DNA of 10,690 nt. Origin: Cyclostephanos tholiformis. Taxonomy: Eukaryota; Bacillariophyta; Thalassiosirophyceae; Thalassiosirales; Thalassiosiraceae. The notes under the pieces are model-generated. The model searched no databases, had not been told where the DNA came from, and saw nothing but the letters and a program-made list of their open reading frames with translations. This document shows positions 1-8,828 of this stretch, in pieces; the first letter of the stretch is position 1, and every line of letters begins with the position of its first letter. The stretch is taken from the NCBI GenBank assembly GCA_036939975.1, contig JALLPB010001212.1, positions 1 to 10,690 on the forward strand, written 5' to 3'. Made by a program: the position numbers and the translations under genes.

Positions 1-214
1 GAAGCCCGATGGAGAAGAAATGGGGGGCTTCCCCTCCTTTTCCCTCAACCTCAATATGGTATGGTGTCTCCCATCATAAGTACCATACATACTATACCTA
101 CCATACACCAAGAAGGTGACAACTCTTAGATGGAGGCGACGCGAACGAAACTGAGATTCAGGGTTCGCTTTATTCGCTCTAGATTTCAATAAGGGTGGTA
201 CCTCCATATCTCGC

Positions 215-226
215 ATAAAATATATA
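215..226 (+). promoter_or_regulatory. Possible TATA-like element before the SYLF gene
   Basis: An AT-rich stretch ends in TATATA at 221-226, about 63 nt before the ATG at 289, a reasonable distance for a TATA element with a short leader. The rest of 1-288 holds no gene I can support. It carries several short TACCATA/TATGGTA words around 55-110, which can pair as weak inverted repeats. This is inference from position and composition only. Confidence 0.3.
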
Positions 227-288
227 GAAAACTGAAGCATCTACAATATCATAAACACACATTTCGATCACAGCGTATCCATACTAAG

Positions 289-1234
289 ATGAACGAACTT
301 AAGGATATGAAGAACATGGAGGGGATTCTCCACCGCGCAAAGCATGTCCTCGACCAAGCTCTCAGCCCAAGTTGGGCAGGTAGGTTTTCTCTCGCACAGC
401 ACGCCAAGTGTCTATTATTTCAACACTCGTTTCAACGTCCCGGAGATCTCATTTACCCACGTTCATCGTCCTCTCTCTCTCTCTCTCTCTCTCCTACATT
501 CAGGCATACCTAAAGTGATCATCAAGGATTGCAAGGGCATTATCATCCTGACGGTGGCGGAAGCGGGGTTCATCTTCTCGGGTAACGTCGGAACTGGCAT
601 CATCATCGCGCATGACCAAGTTCACGGAACTTGGTCCCCCCCATCGGCCCTTGGCCTTGGTGGCATCGGGTTCGGTTTGATGGCTGGCGCCGAGGTTAAG
701 GACCTCGTGATTTGTGTCATGGACGACGCAACGTTGAATACCTTCGCGGGGGAGCATCAGGTGAAGATTGGAAGTCAGGTGAGGACCTTTCTCGACGTTA
801 TAGTTGTGACCATCCAACGTACCCTTTTAATGACACGCGATACTAAACTGATGTCCGCTCATCTCGCCTTCGTCTAGGTCGCTGCAACGGTAGGACCGGT
901 GGGAAGGGAGGCCGATGCCTCGTTTAACTTTTCCGAGAGAGGAGGACTTGGCGTAACGATCAACTACGCTTTCAGCAAGGGGGTCTTTGGCGGTATTTCT
1001 CTCGAGACGGCCGTTATCAACACGCGCAGCAAGGAAAATGAGCGCTTCTACGGAAAAGCCGCCAAGGCCAGCGAAATCTTGTTCGAGAATGCCGTGGAAG
1101 TCCCAAAAGGAAAAGGTGTTGAGGAGGTGAGTTTAGCACGTCTCTCCATTTGTTTTATCGGTCTCATGATCGAACAATCTAACACCCGCACAATGTTGCC
1201 ACATCTCTAGTTGCACCATCGCTTTGTATGTTGA
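289..1234 (+). CDS. SYLF (Ysc84/SH3YL1-type, DUF500) domain protein, four exons
   Basis: Exons 289-379, 504-778, 878-1126 and 1211-1234 join in frame to about 212 residues. Introns are 124, 99 and 84 nt with donors GTAGGT, GTGAGG and GTGAGT and acceptors TTCAG, TCTAG and TCTAG. The protein is almost entirely one SYLF domain: a short N-terminal helix (RAKHVLDQAL), then GIPKVIIKDCKGI (about 31-43), a glycine-rich GNVGTG segment, GTWSPPSALGLGGIGFG, and late in the domain VGPVGREADAS (about 126-136) and GVFGGISLE. In yeast Ysc84 and human SH3YL1 this domain binds phosphoinositides and helps link membranes to actin during endocytosis. Here there is no SH3 or FYVE partner domain, so membrane lipid binding is the safest role. 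There is no signal peptide, so a cytosolic, membrane-peripheral place is likely. The family call is strong. The C-terminus is less sure: the last exon adds only LHHRFVC, and another open frame runs on to 1335. Confidence 0.88.
471..492. repeat. (CT)11 microsatellite in SYLF intron 1
   Basis: Eleven CT units stand just before the intron 1 acceptor (CAG ending at 503). On the coding strand they form the polypyrimidine tract, so length changes here could affect splicing. Seen directly; the splicing effect is inference. Confidence 0.9.
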
Positions 1235-1632
1235 GGGATGGAAAAGTAATGATTCACGAGCATGCGGCGCAGATGGAAGCGAGTGAGATTGCGCATGTAG
1301 TAAACGAGCACAAAGGAGAAGTGTTGGCTGCCTAATAACAACGATGTTGAGAAGTTTGAATTGTGAATTGTAATGAGTTAATAACTATCTTAGTGTAAGG
1401 ACGTGGATTCCTTTACTTTGCCCTTCGAATTTAGAAGTTGTACTATCGCTACTTATTAGAACTCTTCGTCCGTGAATGCCCCATTACATTTCTTCCCGTG
1501 ATGCTCGACAACTTCCGGTCATCGCTCTTTCGCGAAACGAGGCTTCTGACTTGTAATCTTGCTCATTTCGCTGCCAGCAGTCCCCTCAATCGAAACACTG
1601 AATATTTATTTTATGGTAGTAGGGAGTGAACT
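1235..1632. other. Spacer between convergent genes, with a candidate poly(A) signal for the ABC1K gene
   Basis: This is the 3' side of both flanking genes. On the minus strand AATAAA occurs at 1610-1605, about 23 nt after the ABC1K stop at 1633, and could serve as its poly(A) signal. On the plus strand an open frame continues to TAA at 1333-1335, which may be an alternative end of the SYLF gene. No RNA gene or mobile element is visible. Confidence 0.4.
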
Positions 1633-4600
1633 TCATTGCTCTATGGTTGCTAGAATTCGCCGCGCGCTGGCTAAACGATCGCTCGTCTTGTCACCCCTCG
1701 CGCTCATATTGTCGCGAATCCTCCCGTCATTGATGGGATCCGACGATGGGACGACGACGATGTCCCTTCCCCCGCCCTTTTCCAATCGATCGGCGGTGAG
1801 CTGCAGCAGCTGTGTGACGAGTCGGTTGCTAGTCTTCACGACGCCACTTCGCCTCTCGAAGAGCTTTCGTGCGACGATGGAGGTGATCTCGGTAATTTCG
1901 CCGCCAGACAGAGTCGAAAGGTCCACCGTCGATTCCGATTGCGAGTTGGCGTTCGCTAGGAGCTGGATCAGATTCCTCGTCGTTTCCACCGTACGCTCAT
2001 CGAGCTCGTCGACGCGCACGATAGGACTATTCTTGAACACCCCCAGGGGATCCACTAGTGTGCCCAACACCGTCCTGCCCGATGGCAGGACGCCGCTCCT
2101 CTCGCGGATTCGAGACCACGCTGATCTCGTGGTCGAAGTTATTATCTTCGCGAGCTGCTCGATGAATATCCTTTGCAGAGGCGTCTCCTCCTCGGTGACG
2201 AGAAGATCAAGTACCTGCGTGGCAACGCCTTCAATGATTTCGGCCCTGGTGGAATTCTTCCCGAGGAGTTCCCCACTCGCCGAGGTTGTGTAACTGCCAA
2301 AGCCCGTCACGAGCTGCTCGACGCGGTCGTAATCGATGATCCGATCTTCGTTAGACTTGTCTGGTCCGAAGATGAAGGTCGATAGAGCGCCTCCCGTTCT
2401 CTCCGACTTGTCTGTTAGAAGGCGCTTCGAGACGTATGGAAGACTTAAGACAGTAGGGTGAGGAAGACGTCGGGGACGAGGACAAGAGAGAGGACCTAAA
2501 TTAGAGGAATACTCACCATTCATTTATAATTGAGTACTTCGGATCATTGCTTAGGCCGATGCCTTCCAATACAGAGAATGACTTGGCTATGTAGGCAAAG
2601 TACTTTTTAATGGATGATTCGGAATGTAAAAGTCGGGGCGTTTAGTCGGGCGCGAGTTGTGGACGAGAGAAAGGTGACACAATGTGCATCACTCACGGGT
2701 GGGATTTGAAAGAGATTCCCCTTCTCGGCGGTCAAATCCTGGAGGTCCGCAATAACCCTGAACGAATGAGGGGGCAAATTAAAATAGGACGGGTCAGCGA
2801 CCGCAACGCACGGAAGCACGAGGGAGGTACGATCCACGTATACGCACGCGTCGCGACGGATGTGCACCCACTCACTTGTTCACGTTGATCGCTGCGGCTC
2901 CCCCCCCACCCGTCCACGCGCCGTAAATCTCCGCGAGTGTTTCCACCACGCCGCTGTCCTTGATTAGGTCGGCCTTATTCTCGGGGATGAAACCGAGCAG
3001 TAATAGATCCTTGGGCACCTCCTCGTAATCGGCGCTCGTCAGGTGGGCCATGTGCTCGATGAGCGTGATTTGCAAGTCCGGATCGAGGCGTGTTACCATC
3101 CCCCAATCGAGGATGCATAACTTTCCGTCGGTGGTACGAAGGAGATTACCCGGGTGGGGATCACAATGCTATATTTCAAGGCGGTAAGCGCGGGTAAAAG
3201 AATGAAAGTATCAAGTTCAGAAGAGTCGCAGGTTGATCGTGAGGCGTAAAATCACACGATCGCCCAGGACGCATTGCGGGGGGTAAAAACGAAAGGAGGG
3301 GCAGAGAAGGAGGAGAAATTCAACACACACACACACACAAACACAAACACGCGCAAATAACCCTCATTCATCGTCAACTCACGAGGAGACCGGTCTCTAG
3401 CATCATGGTTAGGTATGAATTCATGGCGATGCTGCACAGCACGCTAACGTCGTCCTTCGCGCTCCTATCCAACCGTTCCCCGACGATCCACTCGGACGTC
3501 AATACCCTGCGCGTCGTGAGATCGTCCACGACTGGTGGCGCGAAGACGACGCCGCCCAATGGCGTACGGGATATCCCGTCCGAGAAGGACTTGGCATTGA
3601 TCGCCTCCATGATGTAATCGAGCTCATCGACGAAACCGGTGCCCCATGCGTCGACGACGCCAACGATGTCCGTGTTGAGATTGAATATATTCTTGATCGG
3701 TCCGGCCACCTCGCGTATCAGGTGCATGTCGAGGGCGATCTGTTCGTCAATGCCGGGACGCTGGACCTTCACGGCCACCACCCTATTACCACCGCGCTGC
3801 ATCCCGTCGTAGTCGTCGTCGTCTTCGCCATCAACCTTCTTCGGTACCCCGCCCATCCTCGTCGTCGCCCGGTAAACCTGCCCGAGGCTAGCGGCCGCGA
3901 TCGGCTCGGATGGGAAATCCTCGAACATATCCTCGATCTTGCCCCCCAATTCCTCCTCGATGATCCTACGCGCCTCGTCCGTGTCGAACGGAGGACACTG
4001 ATCCTGCAGCGCCTTCAATCCCCTGACGTATTCCGGACTCAGCAGGTCGGTACGTATCGACAGGCTCTGACCGACCTTGACGAAGCTCGGTCCGAGCCTA
4101 GCCAGCAGTGCGGTCAATTCGTCCGCGCGCCGTCGCGAATTCGATTTCATGTCCCCCCCGAGGTAATCCACGACCAACCCCGACAGGAACGCCGCGCTCA
4201 GCATCGCGATCTCCGTTGCCCTGTATAGGACCAAAAACGGCCTCGAGTCGAAGTACCTGCGCGCCGCGATCGGATCGTACTTGTTCGCGGGATACGGCGA
4301 TGAGGGATACGGTCCATCATCATCCTCCTCATCCTCCATCCTACTACTCCCGATCATCGAATTGGCGACGTAATACGTCAACATCGACGTTAGCAGGATC
4401 GTCGTCGAATGCGGCAGGTCGTCGACGATGGGTCGGAGTCGCATGACGTACGTCATCGCGGCGTCGAGCGATTCACCCGAGGGCGTAGTACTAGTCCACG
4501 TTCCCCCCGATCCTCCTCCCGCGAACGACGATATGTACGATGATGATGCCGCATTCATCGTGGATTCGTACCAGCGCAACGTCGACGAGACGATCATGTC

Positions 4601-5170
4601 GTATGCGGATGCGAACGTCGACGTCATATGAGACGTCGACGACGCGAACGAGTCGACAACGCCCGATGGGACCGCGTCGTTGGGATCCGGCATGGGAATA
4701 ATGACGGCGGACGAAAACGACGACGCGTCATCGACCGACGACGCGGATGGCGACGGGAGTACGGTGGACGGTACGGTAGGTACGACCGCCGCCATGCCTC
4801 CCCCTCCCGAAGCCTTGCCCGACGACGTCGCGGATTCCATCCCCCCGAGGAAGGAGGAGTACGGACCATCGTATCTCAGCGACGACAGCTGATCCAATAG
4901 GGACGAAGCCGACGACGACGATGACGACGACGACGACGACGACGACGCCGACAGGCGCGATGGGCCGGCGGGTAACGGTCGTCGACGACCAACCCCCCCC
5001 CCGCTCGTGTTGGATGGTAATGAGGAGGAGGAGGAGGAGAAGGGGGGGGGGGATGAGGGCGGGAGGAATGCCCGAACGAGGACGAGTCTCGACGCGCCGA
5101 TGTCGACGCACGCGACCAGGTAATACGCCGCCGCCGATATCGAGGTGGTGGTGTATGATGATATTCTCAT
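1633..5170 (-). CDS. Plastid-type ABC1 atypical kinase (ABC1K/UbiB/COQ8 family), five exons
   Basis: Exons on the minus strand are 5170-3383, 3168-2876, 2757-2697, 2602-2517 and 2443-1633, joining in frame to about 1012 residues. All four introns (214, 118, 94 and 73 nt) have GTGAGT donors. Family motifs appear in order: KVGQ (365-368), Ala-rich loop AAASLGQV (425-432), the VAVK lysine (468), DELDYIMEA (515-523) with N525, HCDPHPGN (597-604) and LDWGM (616-620), where Trp replaces the Phe of the usual DFG. Known members act on prenyl-quinone metabolism; plastid ABC1Ks associate with plastoglobules and thylakoids. The N-terminus has a hydrophobic stretch followed by VRAFLPP (32-38), resembling the diatom signal/transit junction with Phe at +1, so plastid import is inferred. 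Residues 40-300 are Ser/Pro/Gly-rich and probably disordered. A roughly 300-residue C-terminal extension follows GNLFQIPPYFAYIAKSF. An Asp/Glu-rich insert lies inside the kinase core. The start is the only Met before residue 111. Function at family level is secure; the substrate is unknown. Confidence 0.93.
3323..3339. repeat. (AC)n microsatellite in ABC1K intron 1
   Basis: A dinucleotide run, read as GT on the coding strand, lies within the 214-nt intron 3169-3382. That intron separates LETGLL from the catalytic HCDPHPGN. No coding role. Confidence 0.85.
4911..4947 (-). repeat. GAC/GTC trinucleotide tract encoding poly-Ser in ABC1K
   Basis: A nearly pure trinucleotide run reads as TCG/TCA serine codons on the minus strand and produces the serine tract at about residues 75-88 of the ABC1K. 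It lies in the Ser/Pro-rich region after the targeting signal and is likely to vary in length. Confidence 0.85.
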
Positions 5171-5827
5171 TTTTTTATTATTTGTGCGACCCCGTGTTAG
5201 GAAGCGCGTACTAGAGGTAGGGATGAGATCTCCGGAATCGTGTATGATATAATATTATGTGATGCAGTATATGACGATTCGGTTGTGATGGGATTATTAC
5301 GCGCGGGCGATGATCATACCTCTGTTACTACCATCTACCTACTCCATTGATAGAGATGAAGTGATTTTTACAGCGCTGGATGACTCCGCCTCATGGTCTC
5401 GCGTCGTCATCATCGAAAAGGAGGAGGAATGAAGGTCGATCGAGGAAAAGCAAGAGAAGAGAGACGCGAAGGCGTTTTGGTGTGTGACGCAGACGTGGAT
5501 ATGGCGAACTTTGGCGAGAGAGCAAAGAAGCGACGTTCTACACAATTTTTTGAAAATAGGTACATAGGTAGGTAGGTATAATTATTAAAATTTATGGCGG
5601 GGCGACCTGAGTCGCGCCGAAAAAAAAATCGCGAAGTCAAGGGAATCCTTACCCCCACGCGCGAAACGAACGCGTCGCGTCATTTCCGCCGCCGAATCGA
5701 CTGTTCGATAGGCCATCGATCCTTGCCGGGCCAAAAATAATAGCGTCATAGAAAATCATCGCCACAGGCGCTCCTTCCACGGGATAACCAAGTCAATATA
5801 TATATATCGCCCGCGCCATCAAATATC
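5171..5827. promoter_or_regulatory. Shared 657-nt spacer between divergent ABC1K and coiled-coil genes
   Basis: The ABC1K gene starts leftward at 5170 and the coiled-coil gene rightward at 5828, so both promoters should lie here. A TATATATATAT run at 5797-5807 is only about 21 nt before the ATG at 5828. An AT-rich patch at about 5240-5258 (ATATTATATCA on the minus strand) is about 75 nt before the ABC1K ATG. Also present are GGTA repeats at about 5560-5578 and a small GCGAC/GTCGC hairpin at 5602-5615 followed by an A run. Open frames of 60-80 codons here show no family motif and are not called. Confidence 0.45.
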
Positions 5828-7088
5828 ATGAACACCGCCCAGGCCCAGCAATTCGCCTCCCTCCAAAGGGCGACGTCGAATAACCACAATGACGCGAAGG
5901 CGGCGGATCAAATGCGCGTGCGGGAAACGGAATCGACGTCCCGCGCGATCGAGCAAAATAGGCACGACGAGGAGGGATTACGCATCGCGCACGGCGAGTT
6001 GGGCGAGGAAACTCGTAAGGGGAAGAACCTCGCCATCGAGAGGGAACGTATAGTGAATGCCGCGGAATCGGATCGAAGGTCCATTATCAAGATCACGAGC
6101 GAATTGAGGGGGATCGAGGTGAGTGCATCGTCCGTAGTTTCGTCGATCGATCGTGTCATTTTTGACCCATGTAAATTCGATGAGCGCGCATTGTCTCGAT
6201 GATACCATCGCCCATCGCACTATCGTTCCGATCCATGATCCCAATGACCCCCCCCCCACCACCACCACCCCCTCGCGACTCATTTCCACTTCCCTCTCTC
6301 TTGACTACTAGGCCGAGGAGAGAGAACAGAAGATCCAATTCGTCAAGGAGATGGAAGCGATCAACGACGAAAATGACTTCATCCTCACCCAGCGCGAGAA
6401 CAGGATGATGTCCCATCTCATCGATGCGGAGACGGTGCGGTGGCTCGTCGCCGAGATGCTCGGACCCGCCGCCGCGATGGATGGATATGGTATGATCGAT
6501 GGAGGGGTGATAGACGCGGAGATGATGCACGCAACGACAGCGACGATGGCGGTGGACGATCATGGCGAGGGTAATAATAGCGAGGGGGGGTACGCCGCGA
6601 GGGTCAAGGACGCATCGGCTGATTTGATCGAGATCATGGGGAGGAGGGACGAGCTAACGAAAAGAGCGACCGAATTGGAGATTAGTCTAGATCAACTTCG
6701 GGCCAAATTCCTCCTCGAGAACAGCGTGAGATTTACACGCCGGATAATACGACCAAAACCACACACACACACATGCATGCACGTTCCGTTCGCTCACATG
6801 ATAATTCTCGTCGCTTCACTCGAATAAACGCAGAACCTTGGTCAAGTCGAAATCAAAAACCTAGAAGCCACATGGATGCGGCAGTATGACGACGACGATG
6901 CCGTCCAGGAGGGACGGGGAAAGAAATCCATGAACTGCGATGGCGAGAAGAAGGCCGCGAGCGGACTGCTACCTGGCGGACCATCCACGATGATTCACAT
7001 GGATTTATTCTACAACAACGACGACCACGAGCACAGTGGAGATGATATGCACGATGCCAGATCGGAGATCGGTATCGAGAGTGCATGA
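5828..7088 (+). CDS. Unrecognised coiled-coil protein, three exons
   Basis: Exons 5828-6118, 6312-6725 and 6834-7088 join in phase 0 to about 319 residues. Introns are 193 and 108 nt with donors GTGAGT and GTGAGA and acceptors ACTAG and CGCAG. I do not recognise a family. Residues 20-145 are highly charged, rich in Glu, Arg, Lys and Gln and nearly free of Pro, so a long helix or coiled coil is likely, ending in RWLVAEMLG. Residues 148-190 form a Met/Asp/Gly-rich low-complexity link. A second helical segment spans about 191-250 (ELTKRATELEISLDQLRAKF and onward across the last intron). The tail is acidic and His/Asp-rich. There is no signal peptide or membrane segment, so it is probably a soluble structural or scaffold protein; that is inference from composition. 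The TATA run lies so close to the ATG at 5828 that translation may instead begin at the Met at 5912 (residue 29). It diverges from the ABC1K gene, which does not prove a shared role. Confidence 0.68.
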
Positions 7089-7380
7089 TGGTAGAAAACT
7101 GTATTGAAATTGGAAGAAGCGAACGCAGAATGAAATTGGTTGATAATATTATTTGCTCGGGCCCCAGTGTGCGATTGTATCCCCCTTTCTGAGAGCAAAT
7201 ATACCTGTATATCCCTCAGGAACAACCCCTGTCTTCATACGTAGGACATAGATAACGACTATTGGCAGATACTACGACCTCGCCTGATTATGACATCATC
7301 TGAACTCGTTAGGTAGTAGATGAACCTGACCAAAAAAGCTCTAAATAAAACATTCTATCTACATTCTCTAGAGATTGATT
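7089..7380. other. Short spacer between convergent coiled-coil and protease genes
   Basis: The 292-nt spacer holds the 3' ends of both genes. AATAAA at 7344-7349 on the plus strand could be a poly(A) signal for the coiled-coil gene, about 255 nt past its stop, a rather long 3' UTR. No clear signal is seen for the minus-strand protease. No ORF or RNA gene is supported. Confidence 0.35.
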
Positions 7381-8784
7381 TCATAAGCGAACAAAATAAT
7401 TGCTCAAAATTGTCACCGCCATTAGGAAGCTAATACTGACGTTCTGTTTTGAAGAAGCATTACCTTTCATATCAATGTAGCCTAGTGGTGGCTTCTCCGT
7501 GACTTCTTGCTGCCTCTTGAACAATACGAAGCTCCGAGAGATATTGTTCTTGTCTCCGTAGAAACCAGCCTGGGCTAGGATCAGATTGCTAGGAATGGCA
7601 TCTCCGTGGTACACCTCGAAGCTTGCCTTCGAGGATGCTCCTTCGTTATCGTCGTACACGATGATATTATACCTTTGCGATTCAAATTCAGGACCAAATA
7701 CCGGCACCCGAAACACGCGAGAATCGATCGGCGTGTCTCCCGCCCCGGCAAGATTGTCGCTAGTCCTAACGAACGGCCGGATCTCGTAAAGCATCAAGGC
7801 CTCGTACTTGACGCTCTCGATTGCCACGAAAAGGACGTTTCCGGGATCCGCCCCATTCCCGAGCGTGATCGATATCGTGACGTAGTTCGGCGGACTCGTG
7901 GCGTCCGGCGGGAGGACGTACAAAACTCGCCGCAGAGAGTGCGACGACCACAGTATTCCTGGCGTGGTATCGACGACGGGGTTAGCATCCGTAGACGAGT
8001 CCACCCTGAAATACCCCTCTCCCGAGATGCAGCAGAATCCGTCGCCGAACTCGTCGAGGATCGATAGCATGTAGAATCGTCCGGAATGGACGCTAACGAC
8101 CTCGGACATGGAATTGTACTCGTCGACGGTGCCAACGTCTCTGTACGTGCCGAATTGACGGAACACGACATTTCGAAAATCGGGCATGGACTCCAAGAGC
8201 CATCCCGTCTCCCTCCTGTAATCGTCGAATTGTATCGTTATCGTTAGGTCAACCACGGGATCGTACGGACTGCCGGGAGGATAGGGCTTCGACGTGCAGT
8301 TGAAGTAAGCCGGCGGACTGTCGGATAATTCGCACACAGTTTTCGCTATCCAATCGTAATGCTCGCCCACCCTCGCGTATACGCCAGGGAAATCCTCGTC
8401 TCCGCATTGCAATCCCCAGCTCACGATGCCCAATTGCACGTCTAAACGGAGTTCAGGTAGAGAAGGAGGGATGATGGAAGAGGAGGACGTTTAGTTCGAA
8501 AAAATATTTTTCCGCCAAAAAAACAAGCGGCGGCGAATGCGACAGGAAGAAATATTCGAGGAAGTCTGGGGGGGGGGGGATATGGCAAAACGAAGAAAAA
8601 AAGTGACAATCCCTACTCACCTTCACTCCCATCGTCTTCGTCGCCCAAGCGAAGCAATCCCCCCCCGCTATCGCCCTGACATGCGTCCTGTCCATTCGTG
8701 CCCAACGCGCACATCATGTCGTCGGTAATAGATCCCTCGTACGAGAAGTAATCCAACGTTGCCGATGTTAACGATCCCCCATCG

Positions 8785-8828
<44 letters not shown>

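Noticed and set aside
1559..2293. Long plus-strand open frame opposite the last ABC1K exon
   Set aside because: It is antisense to a conserved exon, has no family motif, and is explained by the codon bias of the real gene.
3722..4631. Several plus-strand open frames opposite the ABC1K core
   Set aside because: They mirror the kinase motifs on the other strand and have no recognisable domains or splice logic.
4624..5214. Arg-, Ser- and Val-rich frames on both strands
   Set aside because: They are by-products of GAC/GTC repeats and homopolymers at the 5' end of the ABC1K gene.
5339..5658. Small open frames in the divergent spacer
   Set aside because: They overlap each other on opposite strands, lack motifs, and lie where promoters are expected.
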